A DNA stretch of 64,000 nucleotides from Bacillus sp. P14.5 (GCF_003316765.1 NZ_NIJF01000066.1:97522-161521), one strand, 5' to 3'. Counted from the first letter of the stretch, positions 1 through 12,040 are shown. The notes: generated from the letters alone by a model not told the origin. Translations and numbers: made by a program.

Positions 1-1
1 T

Positions 2-1072
2 AGAGACATAATATTTTTTGCTATTATAATCTCAGCTTTAGCCACCTTTGTAAATGTATATTTGTTATTGTTGATTGCAAAGAAAAATAGTGTAAAGCAT
101 ACAAAGACAGTAATCATTCAAAGAACTTCAGAAATTATTCTTACTCTTTCGCTAATGAGTATTTTAACTGATGAAAAGTTTTACGGGAGGGTTTATTCCC
201 AGTTATTCATATTCTCTATATTTGCACTTATCTCTCTATTTCTACTTATAAAAATGGTTGATTATTGGAAATTTAGTCCGGGCTATATTAAACAATCAAT
301 GTTTTTTGGATTACCTTTAATATTCCATGCAGGAGCGCATCTTATTATGGCGCAATCTGATAGAGTAATTATAAGTAAGTATATAGGGTACGAAACAGTA
401 GGAATTTATTCCTTTGCGTATAATATTGGGATTATTTCATTTGTACTTATTAATGCTCTGAATAATTCTTGGCTTCCTTTTTTCTATAAGTCATTAAACC
501 ATCATGATTATAATATTTTAAATAAAAAAGTGAAGAAACTCTCAAATGTTATTCTTTTTAGTTCCTTAATTATTTCAATATTTGGTAAGGAAATAGTATA
601 TTTAATGGCTACTCCTCAATATTATAGTGCAATAAAAATACTTCCAATAATTATTACTGGGAATATATTTGTCTATTATTATTCTATCTATATAAACTAT
701 TCCTATTATTTAAAGAAGACTAAAACGATAGCTGTTAATACATTAATTGCTGCGTTATTTAATATAGTTGCCAATGTGATTTTTATTCCGAAGTTTGGTT
801 ACATTGCTGCAGCATGGACTACACTTGCAGCTTATATATTACTATTCATTTTACATTATCTTAGCAGCAAAAGACTGTTTAGAGAAAAAGGTGAAGTAAT
901 AAAGCTAATAAGTTTGTTCTCCAATTTAGGAGTGTATATGGCGTTAGTAATTATGGTCTTTATTTTAGAAAGAAATATTAGTAGCCTCTTCCTAATAATT
1001 ATAAAAGTTATTATTGTGTGTCTATTTGCTTTTAAAATTTTCTATAAGGAGTTTATAAAAAATGAAAGGTAA
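2..1072 (+). CDS. Wzx-type polysaccharide flippase, 5' truncated by window edge
   Basis: Integral membrane protein of the polysaccharide transporter (MATE/MOP superfamily) type, expected to flip lipid-linked repeat units across the membrane. The frame is open from base 2 with no start codon in view, so only the C-terminal ~357 residues are present. Visible are many hydrophobic helices and the family-like stretch SDRVIISKYIGYETVGIYSF. It overlaps the next gene by 11 bases, which supports one operon with the Wzy-like polymerase. The family assignment rests on hydropathy, motif and context. Confidence 0.85.
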   Translation, partial: RDIIFFAIIISALATFVNVYLLLLIAKKNSVKHTKTVIIQRTSEIILTLSLMSILTDEKFYGRVYSQLFIFSIFALISLFLLIKMVDYWKFSPGYIKQSMFFGLPLIFHAGAHLIMAQSDRVIISKYIGYETVGIYSFAYNIGIISFVLINALNNSWLPFFYKSLNHHDYNILNKKVKKLSNVILFSSLIISIFGKEIVYLMATPQYYSAIKILPIIITGNIFVYYYSIYINYSYYLKKTKTIAVNTLIAALFNIVANVIFIPKFGYIAAAWTTLAAYILLFILHYLSSKRLFREKGEVIKLISLFSNLGVYMALVIMVFILERNISSLFLIIIKVIIVCLFAFKIFYKEFIKNER

Positions 1073-2467
1073 TATAATTCTTCTTTCAGTACAATTCTTC
1101 CTTATAGCAGCCTCTTTATCCCTAACGGTCTTTATTCATAATGAAAGTTTATTGATTGAAATTTTTAAGGTAATGATAATTGTAACCTATTTTTGGTCAA
1201 TATTCTGTGCTAAATTAAAATTAAGCTGGTTCCATCCTTATATAATTTTTCTAGGAACTTTTTTCCTGTTTAACTTATCCAGGATAGTATTGGATTTGGT
1301 TGGTTATTGGGATTTAGAGATTGTTGATCTCGCTTTAGGGGGAGCATTAGGTAATAATACTTTATTAAAACTCTTGAATGTTTACCTGATTTCCCTTTTA
1401 TGTTTGAATCTTGGTTATTTGTTATATTCCAACACTAGTAAAACAATTGTAAAATTTGAGTTGAGAAATAATGAAGCCTTTGAAAAAATATATACCATGA
1501 TTTTTTTCTTGGTGTCCCTGGCACGTTAGTTAGATACATTATTGATTTAATTTATGTAAAACAACATGGATACTTAAGTATATTTACAGGAAATAACATT
1601 AATTATCCTTTTTGGACAAAGGGTTCAGGGAGTCTAATGTTATATGGGTATTATCTGTTTTTAAGTACTGTTCCCTCAGAAAAAAGATTTAAAATTGTTT
1701 CATCAGTTTATCTACTCCTAATATTTCTTAGCAGTTTGAAGGGTCAAAGAGCACTGTTTCTCTTAAGTTTGCTACTAGTTCTTACTTTTTATTACCTTTT
1801 CTACAATAAGAAAATAAGTGTAAGAGTTATTTCATTTTTAGGGATTAGTATTATGCTCTTTTCACAATTCATAAGAAGTATACGTGTGGAAAATGCCCAA
1901 TTTGTCGAAAATAATATAATATTTGAATTCATGAGACAACAAGGGGTTTCCTTCTTGATACCTGGATTATTAATAGAGAATTCAATATTACTTAATAGAG
2001 AAGGGGTACCATATCTTTTCGCCCCATTAATTGATAGTTTAAATGCTATAAGGTACCCTGAAGTTTTTTCGAAAGGGCAAACAGAAGAATTGTTAGATAT
2101 CTCAAATTATCTAGGATATGAACTAATGTATTTCCTTTACCCGGATGGTTATTTAAAAGGTTGGGGAGTGGGTTCTAATTATCTTGCCGAGCTAATAGGA
2201 TTTGGAGGCATAACAGCAGTAATAGTATTTCATCTGTTGTTATTTCCTGTAATTAGTAAAATTGTCAAATTAATGAGCGTTAGAAGGATATATATAGTAA
2301 TTTTTATTCCGATTTTAATTTCTCTATACTATATGCCAAGGAGTTCATTGCTAGGCTTTAAACTAGAGCCTTTAAAGATCATATTAATATATCTACTCTT
2401 TACTTTTGCTGCAAGCTTGTTCAGCAAAGTGAAAAACAGAGATAGGAAAAATAAACAAAGTTGGTGA
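1062..2467 (+). pseudogene. Wzy-like O-antigen/oligosaccharide polymerase, frameshifted
   Basis: A polytopic membrane protein that would be about 468 residues and is split into two frames. Frame 1 runs from ATG 1062 to TAG 1527. The second frame continues without a stop through the tract of seven T at 1501-1507 (residues FFLGVPGTLVRYIIDLIYVK) to the stop at 2467. Adding one T restores one continuous protein. Position after a flippase and before a GT4 enzyme, plus multiple helices, suggest the repeat-unit polymerase. The frameshift may be real, phase-variable or a base-calling error. Confidence 0.7.
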
Positions 2468-2472
2468 TTTAA

Positions 2473-3654
2473 ATGAAGAGAGTAGCTCAGTTTATCCCAT
2501 CCCTTTCCATAGGTGGAGCTGAGAAAGTTGCAGCAAATTTATCAGTAAGTCTTAGTAATGAAAAATATGAAAAATATATTATTGTTTTCAATAATAACGT
2601 TACTAATACTTATAATTATAATTCATCCTTAATAAATTTAAGGGTGAATTTCAAAAAAGGAAAAATAGGAAAGGTAATAACACTTATAGAATTGTTTATC
2701 AAATTACTAGTAGTTAAAAGAAAATATAAATTTGATACTGTTATAAGTCATTTACCCTTACTGGACTTATTAAATTCCTTGACTAAAAGAAAAAATGAAA
2801 AAGTAATTACGACAATTCATAATAATATAGAAGAAGATTATTCAAGAAATATGAAAGGGTTACTAAGATTTATAGTGAAAAAGTCCTCATATGTGGTTGC
2901 AGTCTCTAAAGTTGGTGAGGCATATGTAAAAGAAAAATTAAAGATTAATAATGAAAAAGTCTTAACTATAAATAATTTTAATGATAATACTAGAATACAA
3001 GGTCTTGCAAAAGAAGATATTGAAGCGCGATATTTGTCAATTTTTAATAGAAAAGTCCTTATTAATATTGGGAGGTTGGAAAATCAAAAAGGTCATTACC
3101 ATCTTCTGAAGATTTTTAGTGAGATTAAAAAGGTTCATGATGTAAATCTTCTTATACTGGGACAAGGATCACTAGAAGCCGAATTGAAAGAGTTTGCAAT
3201 TAAACTTGGGATTCAAGAAAATGTCCATTTTTTAGGATTTCAAAGTAATCCATATAAATTTCTATTCAGATCTGATTTATTCGTATCAACTTCACTATAT
3301 GAGGGTTATCCAATGACTCTTATAGAGTCAATGTCTCTTGGTGTGCCAGTTATATCTACAGATTGTATTTCAGGTCCAAGAGAAATTTTAGCTCCCTCAG
3401 TAGACTTAATGAAAAAATTAGACTACGAAGAAATAATTATGGAATATGGCTTTCTTGGTAACCCAATGGAAGTTAAACCGCCAAACTTTCATGATAGGAT
3501 TCTTAGTCAAGAAGAAAAATCTTTTGCCAACCAAATTTCGGAAATTCTATCTAATCCAGACCTATTAATGAAATATTCAGCATTAGCACTAAAAAGAAGT
3601 GAATTTTTCGATAAGGATTATTTAATAAAAAAATGGGAGAACTTAATAGACTGA
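2473..3654 (+). CDS. Glycosyltransferase family 4
   Basis: A 393-residue GT-B fold glycosyltransferase that probably adds one sugar to the lipid-linked repeat unit on the cytoplasmic face. The N-terminal acceptor domain starts with the family-like FIPSLSIGGAEKVAANLS. The C-terminal nucleotide-sugar domain has INIGRLENQKGHYHLL and the GT4 EX7E-type motif in SLYEGYPMTLIESMSLGVPV. It starts 5 bases after the polymerase. The donor sugar cannot be told from sequence. Confidence 0.9.
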   Translation: MKRVAQFIPSLSIGGAEKVAANLSVSLSNEKYEKYIIVFNNNVTNTYNYNSSLINLRVNFKKGKIGKVITLIELFIKLLVVKRKYKFDTVISHLPLLDLLNSLTKRKNEKVITTIHNNIEEDYSRNMKGLLRFIVKKSSYVVAVSKVGEAYVKEKLKINNEKVLTINNFNDNTRIQGLAKEDIEARYLSIFNRKVLINIGRLENQKGHYHLLKIFSEIKKVHDVNLLILGQGSLEAELKEFAIKLGIQENVHFLGFQSNPYKFLFRSDLFVSTSLYEGYPMTLIESMSLGVPVISTDCISGPREILAPSVDLMKKLDYEEIIMEYGFLGNPMEVKPPNFHDRILSQEEKSFANQISEILSNPDLLMKYSALALKRSEFFDKDYLIKKWENLID

Positions 3655-3656
3655 CT

Positions 3657-4315
3657 ATGACTAATAACCTAATAGTTTTTGATGTATGTGGAACACTTTT
3701 TAAGTCCAATACTAGTATGGATTTTTTAGATTTTATTTTTTCAGATAACAATAAATACAAAAAGATTCTAGCTCTAAAGAAAAGCTTCTTAGGAAGAGTA
3801 ATTAATAAAGTGTCTTATAAGTTGTTAGGCCTTGATCTATTTAGATTATTATTGACACGCCTGTTGAAAGGGCAAAGTTTGAATGATGTCTCAAAGCAGT
3901 CAAAAGTTTTTTATGAAGAATTCTTAACTACTAAAATGATTACTCCAATAAAAAACAAACTGGACAATCACTTGGCTTTAGGAGAAGATGTGATTCTTGT
4001 TTCAGCATCATATGATTTTTTAATTCGGGAAATTGCAACTCAATTAAATGTTAGGCACTTTCGAGCTTCACTAATGGAACTTAATAATGAATTATACACA
4101 GGAAAATATGAACGAGATAATTTAAAAATAAAAAAGAATTAATTCAAAATATAAACGAAAATTATGACCAACTTATTGTTTACACTGATAATAAGACTGA
4201 CCTGCCACTACTTAATATTGCAGACAAACGAGAAATAATATGCAAAAAGGCTGACTTAATATATTGGAAAAATATTTTTGGGAATAATGCAAATTATTAT
4301 TGTGAGGATTGGTAA
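3657..4315 (+). pseudogene. HAD-IB family phosphatase, frameshifted
   Basis: HAD superfamily hydrolase of the phosphoserine-phosphatase-like type. Motif I is IVFDVCGTLF and motif II is VILVSASYDF. The reading frame stops at 4142, but one extra A in the six-A tract at 4130-4135 restores a frame running to TAA 4315 that contains motif III (YTDNKTDLPLLNIAD). I prefer ATG 3657 over 3633 because it gives the usual short N-terminus before motif I. It overlaps nothing essential and directly precedes a UbiA-like membrane protein. HAD-IB phosphatases and UbiA-like prenyltransferases also pair in decaprenyl-phosphoribose synthesis, so a polyprenyl-phosphate role is possible. Confidence 0.65.
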
Positions 4316-4317
4316 AA

Positions 4318-5064
4318 GTGAAGTATTCAATCCCATTCTATTACACTACTATTAGCAGGATTAAAAGCAAAGCACAAATACTAGAATATGTAGCGTTCTA
4401 TTTTATTATTGGTTTAATTTTACTATTTACTTATACTAAAGTGGAAATCACAACATTGATGCTATGGTTTATAGGGTTTGTTGGCATGATTTCAATATAT
4501 GAAATTGGGTACTTAAGAAACGATTTTGTTACTATTAAGAAGGAGAAGAGTCCCAAATTAAGATGCAGTATTACTGAAAGGGAAAACATAATCAATAGCT
4601 TTAAAGGTATTGTTTTATTGAAATATCTTTATACTCTTATGGTAGTTACAATATTATATTTATTAGAAGTGGATTTAAAATACTTCATAATCTGCTTGGT
4701 GTTAATCGAAGCAACTTATCTCATCCATAATAATTTACGATCTAAAATAACGTATATAACTTTTTTTCTGTTAACAGTCTTGCGTTATTTTACTCCATTC
4801 ACTTTGATTTCTAATATAAATCTTAAGAGTGTTTTAATTTCCGTTATTTTCCTTATAGCGATACCCAGAATGTATGATAAATTAAATTCAAAACTAAAAA
4901 GGAAATATAAAAGCACCGAGCCAATTAAAAAAATTTATAGGTTTCGTACCGTCTATTACTTTGTTGTCTTCTTATTTATACTAATCCTCGGATTAAGAGA
5001 ATACTTAATTATAACCTTGTACCTGCTCATTTATAGAACTATTATTTATTTAAGGAAAAAGTGA
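4318..5064 (+). CDS. Polytopic membrane protein, possibly UbiA-like prenyltransferase
   Basis: About 248 residues with roughly seven hydrophobic helices. After the second helix comes YEIGYLRNDFVTIKKEKSPK, which resembles the aspartate-rich N-D-x-x-D loop of UbiA-type prenyltransferases, although the acidic residues are poorly preserved. GTG 4318 is preferred over TTG 4309 because it lies about 10 bases after the GAGG at 4304-4307. The preceding HAD gene and the polysaccharide context suggest work on a polyprenyl-phosphate substrate. The family call is tentative. Confidence 0.45.
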   Translation: MKYSIPFYYTTISRIKSKAQILEYVAFYFIIGLILLFTYTKVEITTLMLWFIGFVGMISIYEIGYLRNDFVTIKKEKSPKLRCSITERENIINSFKGIVLLKYLYTLMVVTILYLLEVDLKYFIICLVLIEATYLIHNNLRSKITYITFFLLTVLRYFTPFTLISNINLKSVLISVIFLIAIPRMYDKLNSKLKRKYKSTEPIKKIYRFRTVYYFVVFLFILILGLREYLIITLYLLIYRTIIYLRKK

Positions 5065-5071
5065 GGTTGAG

Positions 5072-6154
5072 ATGAAAAAAATTCTTTTCTTAGAAGATAA
5101 ATCTTATTATCAAGACTTAGGCATCCTAGAAAAGGTGGACAATAATAAAAATTATACACTTGAATTTAATGGGATAAGAAAGTATAAAATATCTATAGAA
5201 AAATTAAAGAAATATCATTGTGTTGTTTCGTTATTTTATACCAATCCAGTTTCTAATTTCATTATTATTAAAGCTAAGCAACAAAATATTAAGACCATCC
5301 TAATAAGTGATGGAGTGTTTGATTTCTCAAACGCTTTTAATAACCGTATGCAATTAAAATATGGATTAAAGCTGTTTCATCCAATAATACATGATATTTT
5401 TTTATCCGTTGGAAAACAAGAGAAGAATTATTTTGGCAAGGGGGTCAGGGCTATCCAGTTTTTACCTAAAAAAGTAATTAATACTAAGGTGCGTATTCCT
5501 CTACCCAATGTCAACAAAATTTTAATAACTACTGCAAATACAGCTTACTTTAATGAAACGGAAAAGGAATTATTGATAAGCATTTTGAAGAGGATAATCC
5601 AGGAATTAGATTCTAAGGGGCATCAATATTTCTTTAGAATTTTTGATGAAAATATAATAAATGCACTAAACGTTAAACCAATTAATAATCAAGTTGAAGG
5701 CAGCTTTGAGCAGGCTTTAGCAAATGCAGATTATGTTATTACCACGCCAAGTAGCATCTCTATTAACGCAATGTATCATAATAGGCCAGTTGCACATTTG
5801 CAGTATAGAGACCTACCAATATACTTACAGTCTGCATGGGTGATATCAGGATCATATCCAATAGGGAAAACTATCAAAAGTATGTTAGAAAAAGAAGAAG
5901 ATAGGTTGAAAATCCAGAATAATATACTAGAACAGTACTTAGTTCAAAATACTCCCAGTGAAGTTTTTGAGGATGCAATTCATTCAGAAATAATAAATAG
6001 CAGAAATAATGATATCGATATATTTGTGAATAAAAACTTAAAAAATATGTTAGAGTCAAGGCTGAATTTTAATCTTGAATATTTAGCAAGAAGACTATAT
6101 AAAGGATTGAAAAAGAAGAAGATATTTAGGAAACTGCGATATAAAATCAAATAG
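5072..6154 (+). CDS. Probable GT-B glycosyltransferase-like protein of the capsule locus
   Basis: A 360-residue cytoplasmic protein with no clear membrane segment. The C-terminal half looks like a nucleotide-sugar binding Rossmann domain (ADYVITTPSSISINAMYHNR followed by PVAHLQYRD), as in capsule or CDP-glycerol-type transferases. The C-terminus is strongly basic (RRLYKGLKKKKIFRKL), consistent with peripheral membrane association. It sits immediately before kdsB, so a role as the transferase that uses CMP-Kdo is conceivable, but nothing in the sequence proves this. The start ATG 5072 follows GAGGTTGAG. Confidence 0.5.
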   Translation: MKKILFLEDKSYYQDLGILEKVDNNKNYTLEFNGIRKYKISIEKLKKYHCVVSLFYTNPVSNFIIIKAKQQNIKTILISDGVFDFSNAFNNRMQLKYGLKLFHPIIHDIFLSVGKQEKNYFGKGVRAIQFLPKKVINTKVRIPLPNVNKILITTANTAYFNETEKELLISILKRIIQELDSKGHQYFFRIFDENIINALNVKPINNQVEGSFEQALANADYVITTPSSISINAMYHNRPVAHLQYRDLPIYLQSAWVISGSYPIGKTIKSMLEKEEDRLKIQNNILEQYLVQNTPSEVFEDAIHSEIINSRNNDIDIFVNKNLKNMLESRLNFNLEYLARRLYKGLKKKKIFRKLRYKIK

Positions 6155-6178
6155 CTATTTTGAATAGGGGCGAGGTAT

Positions 6179-7733
<1,555 letters not shown>

Positions 7734-7744
7734 TGGAGGGTTAT

Positions 7745-8727
7745 ATGCTTATCCAAATCAAGCAAGGTAGTCATATTGAGACTATAAAAGAGGTATTGGT
7801 TGAAGAAGCGAACGCCATTTTGGAATTCAGTAATACACTAGATAGTGAAATAAATAATACGGTAGAAATGATTCTAGCGTGTAAAGGTAGATTAGTAGTA
7901 ACTGGTGTTGGTAAATCAGGTATTATAGGAAAAAAATAGTTGCCACATTAGCGAGTACAGGTACGCCATCATTCTTTTTGCATCCTGCAGAAGGACTTCA
8001 TGGTGACTTAGGAATGGTTACTGCTTCTGACGTAGTTTTGGCACTTTCCAATAGTGGGGAATCAGACGAAGTATTAAATATTCTGCCGTCAATTAAAAGA
8101 ATAGGCGCAAAAATAATCGCGTTTGTAGGAAATCGTCATTCTACCTTAGCAAACAAGTCAGATCAAATCTTATCGATTGGTAAGGTGAAGGAGGCTTGTC
8201 CTCTAGGATTAGCACCTACAACAAGTACCACTTTGACGTTAGCTGTAGGGGATGCGATCGCTGTTGCATTGTTAAAAGCTAGAGATTTCCGGCCGGAAAA
8301 CTTTGCAATATTCCATCCTGGAGGTTCTTTAGGAAAGAAGCTTCTTTTAACAGTAAGGGACATTGTAGATGATAGTACAAATAAAAATCCTACTTCTCCT
8401 CAAGGCAGTAAAGTACAAGAAGTAATCTTTAACATGACTGATTCCGGCCTTGGTGCGAGTAGTATTGTGGATAATAATAATAAACTTACAGGAATATTAA
8501 CTGATGGCGATATTCGTCGTGCTCTAACAAAGGGTATTGACCTGTTTAACCATTCCATAGATGGTTTATATAATACCAATCCAACAGTAATTTCAGAAGA
8601 TATTCTGGCAGCGGAAGCACTTAAAATAATGGAAGAGAACAAGATAAACGTTTTACCCGTTGTTAATGATGAATATGAACCAATTGCAATGATTCATCTA
8701 CACGACTTAACTAAATTGGGGTTGTAA
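7745..8727 (+). pseudogene. kdsD: D-arabinose 5-phosphate isomerase (KpsF/KdsD/GutQ), frameshifted
   Basis: Would convert ribulose 5-phosphate to arabinose 5-phosphate, the KdsA substrate. The SIS domain motif GVGKSGIIGKK ends at a stop (TAG 7937) because the tract 7930-7936 has seven A. Adding one A restores KIVATLASTGTPSFFLHPAE and the rest of the SIS domain (LSNSGESDEVL), followed by two CBS domains (GILTDGDIRRAL; EENKINVLPVV). ATG 7745 follows GGAGGG by 5 bases and is preferred over 7733. A broken copy would block Kdo synthesis unless the shift is a sequencing error, tolerated by slippage, or backed by another isomerase. Confidence 0.85.
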
Positions 8728-8732
8728 CTTAA

Positions 8733-9263
8733 ATGAATAATGCAAATATAAAGCTAGTAGTATTAGATGTCGATGGAGTGATGACAGACGGAAAGCTACT
8801 GATTGGGTCAGATGGAAATGAATATAAAAGCTTTAATGTTAAAGATGGTATGGGCATAAGTTTAGCCAGATATCATGGAATTCAATTTGCCATTATTACA
8901 GGTAGACAATCTAAATCTGTAGCCATCAGAGCAAGAGAACTAAATATTGACCACGTATATCAAAATATTAGCAGTAAAGCAGAAGTACTCTATGAATTAA
9001 TTAGTATTCTTAACATTTCACTGAATGAGGTTTGTTATATCGGTGACGATATTAATGATCTACCACTAATAAATATAGTGGGGCTTTCTTTTGCTCCAAA
9101 CGATGCTGTCGAATTAGTAAAAGATGCGGCTCACCATGTAATTGGTAAAAATGGAGGACAAGGTGTCGTTAGAGAAGCTGTTGATTTAATACTGACAAAG
9201 CAAACTGATTATAAACAGTTGGTTTTAGAATACCTAAATAAGAAGGAGAAAGTCCTACAATAA
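8733..9263 (+). CDS. kdsC: Kdo-8-phosphate phosphatase (KdsC, HAD superfamily)
   Basis: A 176-residue capless HAD phosphatase that removes phosphate from Kdo-8-phosphate. Motif I is LVVLDVDGVMTDG, the substrate loop is FNVKDGMGISLA, motif II is FAIITGRQS, and motif III/IV is YIGDDINDLPL. The C-terminal GGQGVVREAVDLIL is the KdsC signature that closes the active site in the tetramer. It follows kpsF by 5 bases, completing isomerase, synthase, phosphatase and cytidylyltransferase in one operon. Confidence 0.9.
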   Translation: MNNANIKLVVLDVDGVMTDGKLLIGSDGNEYKSFNVKDGMGISLARYHGIQFAIITGRQSKSVAIRARELNIDHVYQNISSKAEVLYELISILNISLNEVCYIGDDINDLPLINIVGLSFAPNDAVELVKDAAHHVIGKNGGQGVVREAVDLILTKQTDYKQLVLEYLNKKEKVLQ

Positions 9264-9276
9264 AGGTTGTGTACTA

Positions 9277-9699
9277 ATGGGGAAATGTCAAATTTGTGAT
9301 AAGCATAAAGAAGTGACACCAGTTTATCAGGGGGAACATTCAGTTGTTTCTCCTGTTCCTTTTAATAAAGGTGTTTTAGGTTACCTTTATATTGAACCTG
9401 TAAGACATGTGGAAAATTGGTATGAATTAACCAAAGAAGAATTTAATGAAATCAGCAAGTTAATTAGTAAAATATCTAAATTCCTTAAGGAAGAGCTGGA
9501 TGCAGATAGAGTTTACACTGTTTCAATTAGTGAATCAGTTAGACACTTACATATTCATCTAATTCCTAGAGAACGAAAAAGTAATTTAAGAGGGATAAAT
9601 TTAATAGAACATGCCACTCAAGGTGAAGTGTACCCAGTACAAACTACACATAACAAATATGTTGATTTACTAAATAGAATATATGAATATTTACACTAA
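9277..9699 (+). CDS. HIT family nucleotide hydrolase/transferase-like protein
   Basis: A 140-residue histidine-triad protein. It carries the HxHxH motif in VRHLHIHLIPR near residues 90-100 and an N-terminal CQIC pair that could bind zinc. HIT proteins cleave phosphoanhydride or phosphoramidate bonds of nucleotides such as Ap4A. It lies 13 bases after kdsC, so it is probably cotranscribed. A direct role in polysaccharide synthesis is unproven; it might act on nucleotide sugars or clear nucleotide by-products. Confidence 0.8.
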   Translation: MGKCQICDKHKEVTPVYQGEHSVVSPVPFNKGVLGYLYIEPVRHVENWYELTKEEFNEISKLISKISKFLKEELDADRVYTVSISESVRHLHIHLIPRERKSNLRGINLIEHATQGEVYPVQTTHNKYVDLLNRIYEYLH

Positions 9700-9783
9700 A
9701 TTTAATTTTAAATTAAATTTATTACTTTTAGAATTTAAGTGGCGCAACTTTTAATCACTAATAAAAAATTAGGAGGAATATAT

Positions 9784-10830
9784 ATGGCTATTTTGGTAAC
9801 TGGTGGAACAGGATATATAGGCAGTCATACAACAGTAGAGTTAATTGAGGCTGGTTATGAAGTGGTTATTATTGATAATTATTCAAATAGTAAACCTGAA
9901 GTTCTTACAAGGGTGTCTACTATTACAGGGCACGAACCTAAAATATATGAAGTTGATTTGCTAGATACAGGAGCTGTTGAAAAGGTTTTTCTAGAAAATG
10001 ATATAGAAGCAGTCATTCACTTTGCTGGCCTAAAAGCTGTTGGCGAATCTGTTACTAAACCACTGTATTATTATAGTAACAACCTAACAGGTACATTTTC
10101 TTTAGTAAATGTTATGGAGAAATATGGTGTTTACAATATTGTTTTTAGTTCATCTGCCACTGTTTATGGCGTACCTGAACAGGTCCCAATCACAGAAGAT
10201 GCTCCTCTTAGTGCCACCAACCCCTATGGTCGTTCAAAATTGATGATTGAAGAGATTTTAAGAGACATTTTCATTTCAAACCCTAGATGGAGTGTATCTA
10301 TTTTAAGATATTTTAATCCCATTGGCGCTCATGAAAGTGGGCTAATAGGCGAGGATCCCAATGGAATTCCCAATAACCTAATGCCTTATATTTCTCAGGT
10401 TGCGATTGGCAGATTGAATAGGTTAAATATATTTGGTAATAACTATCCTACTCTAGATGGAACAGGAGTTAGAGATTATATCCATGTAGTTGATTTAGCG
10501 AAAGGTCACATTAAGGCTCTTAATAGTGTCTTAGAATCAATAGGGATTGAAGCCTATAATCTAGGTACAGGAAATGGCTATAGTGTTCTTCAGATGGTAG
10601 AAGCTTTCAGAAAAGCATCTGGTAAAGAAATTCCATATCAAATAGTAGAACGACGAGCAGGGGATATTGCCAAATGTTTCGCTAATCCTTCAAAAGCAGA
10701 AAGAGAACTTGGATGGAAAGCAGACAAGGGTCTACAAGAAATGTGTGAGGATACATGGAGGTGGCAGTCTCAGAACCCAGAAGGATATGTGAAGGAAAAT
10801 AAAGGTGAAGGTGCCTTGATTTTAAATTAA
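9784..10830 (+). CDS. galE: UDP-glucose 4-epimerase
   Basis: A 348-residue extended SDR enzyme interconverting UDP-glucose and UDP-galactose (or the N-acetyl forms). It has the NAD-binding motif [11 protein letters not shown] at the N-terminus, SSSATVYG, the catalytic YGRSK pair, and the substrate segment [14 protein letters not shown] 9784 follows AGGAGGA by about 7 bases; the longer upstream reading from 9739 lacks an RBS. It supplies precursor for the surface polysaccharide. Confidence 0.95.
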   Translation: MAILVTGGTGYIGSHTTVELIEAGYEVVIIDNYSNSKPEVLTRVSTITGHEPKIYEVDLLDTGAVEKVFLENDIEAVIHFAGLKAVGESVTKPLYYYSNNLTGTFSLVNVMEKYGVYNIVFSSSATVYGVPEQVPITEDAPLSATNPYGRSKLMIEEILRDIFISNPRWSVSILRYFNPIGAHESGLIGEDPNGIPNNLMPYISQVAIGRLNRLNIFGNNYPTLDGTGVRDYIHVVDLAKGHIKALNSVLESIGIEAYNLGTGNGYSVLQMVEAFRKASGKEIPYQIVERRAGDIAKCFANPSKAERELGWKADKGLQEMCEDTWRWQSQNPEGYVKENKGEGALILN

Positions 10831-10908
10831 TTAATCGAGTTGATACACGATTAGTTAAATTCCAAAAGACCTCTGTTAAAGATCATTACTATAATAGGAG
10901 GAATGATT

Positions 10909-11795
10909 TTGAAAAAAGTAAAAAAGCCATCATCCCAGCGGCAGGTCTAGGAACAAGATTCCTTCCAGCTACAAAAGCAATGCCAAAGGAAATGCTACCA
11001 ATTGTTGATAAACCAACAATTCAATATATCGTTGAGGAAGCGGTTGCTTCTGGAATTGAAGATATTATTATCGTTACAGGTAAAGGGAAGCGTGCGATTG
11101 AAGATCATTTTGACGCTGCTCCAGAGCTAGAAAGAAGCTTAGAAGGTAAGGGCAAAATGGAGTTGCTTGAAAAGGTTCAGCATTCTAGTAACCTTGTGAA
11201 TATTCACTACATTCGTCAAAAAGAGCCTAAAGGATTGGGACATGCTGTATGGTGTGCTCGAAAGTTCATCGGTGATGAGCCATTTGCCGTTCTTTTAGGA
11301 GACGACATTGTTGTCAGTGAGACACCTTGTGTACGCCAATTGATTGAGCAATATGAAGAAACTGGGTCATCCGTAATCGGTGTTCAACAAGTGGACCATA
11401 ACCAGACACACCGCTATGGCATCATCGATCCCGTAAAGATTGAAGGAAAAAGATACAAGGTTCAACACTTTGTAGAAAAGCCTGTTCCAGGAACAGCGCC
11501 TTCAAATCTTGCCATCATGGGTCGCTACTTACTGACACCTGAAATCTTTGATATTTTGGAAAATCAAGAAACAGGTGCAGGTGGAGAAATCCAATTAACG
11601 GATGCTATCCAAACGTTGAATGAAAAGCAAAATGTCTATGCATATGATTTTGCTGGCAAGAGATATGATGTTGGAGAAAAACTTGGTTTCGTGAAGACAA
11701 CTCTTGATTTTTCATTAGAGCATGAAGAAATTAAAGATTCTGTATTGGAATATATGGAAGAGCTAGTAGCTGCGCATAAGCAAGCGGTTAAATAA
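10909..11795 (+). pseudogene. galU: UTP-glucose-1-phosphate uridylyltransferase, frameshifted near start
   Basis: Makes UDP-glucose from UTP and glucose 1-phosphate. The true start is TTG 10909 after AGGAGGAATGA. The first six codons (MKKVKK) are followed by a tract of six A at 10920-10925; one more A restores [20 protein letters not shown], the nucleotide-binding signature. Without it translation stops at 10948. The rest is intact ([42 protein letters not shown]) to 11795. Translation might restart at ATG 10980, but that protein would lack the nucleotide-binding loop. Confidence 0.88.
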
Positions 11796-11813
11796 ATTCC
11801 TATACTTTAGTAG

Positions 11814-11841
11814 GCTGCCAAATATGTTTGGCGGCTTTTTT
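11814..11841 (+). terminator. Intrinsic terminator of the polysaccharide operon
   Basis: Hairpin GCTGCCAAA (11814-11822) pairing with TTTGGCGGC (11827-11835), followed by six T. It lies 19 bases after the galU stop and ends the plus-strand operon. Confidence 0.9.
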
Positions 11842-11984
11842 GTAACAAGGGGACTGCTCTCTTGCTTCATACAGACACCTTGATAGTGAATCATGAGGGT
11901 CACAAAATATAATAAAAGAAAATGAAACAAGCTTAGAAGATGCATTCTATAAAAACCTAGAGTTCGGAACAGGGGGTGTTAATG

Positions 11985-12040
11985 ACGCTCTATAATGTCC
12001 TGAAACTGACGGTTCATTTTGTCCTGAACTTGACGGATTT
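11985..12040 (+). repeat. Putative left end of decayed transposon (two direct repeats)
   Basis: Two direct copies of GTCCTGAA-x-x-TGACGG, at about 11996 and 12019, spaced 23-24 bases. They lie just beyond the last gene of the transposase/ATPase/DUF5348 element. Multiple short repeats at ends are typical of elements with a DDE transposase plus AAA+ ATPase. Exact ends were not determined. Confidence 0.4.

Noticed and set aside
9739..9783. Upstream extension of GalE
   Set aside because: No RBS before 9739; AGGAGGA is correctly spaced before ATG 9784, giving the normal GalE N-terminus.
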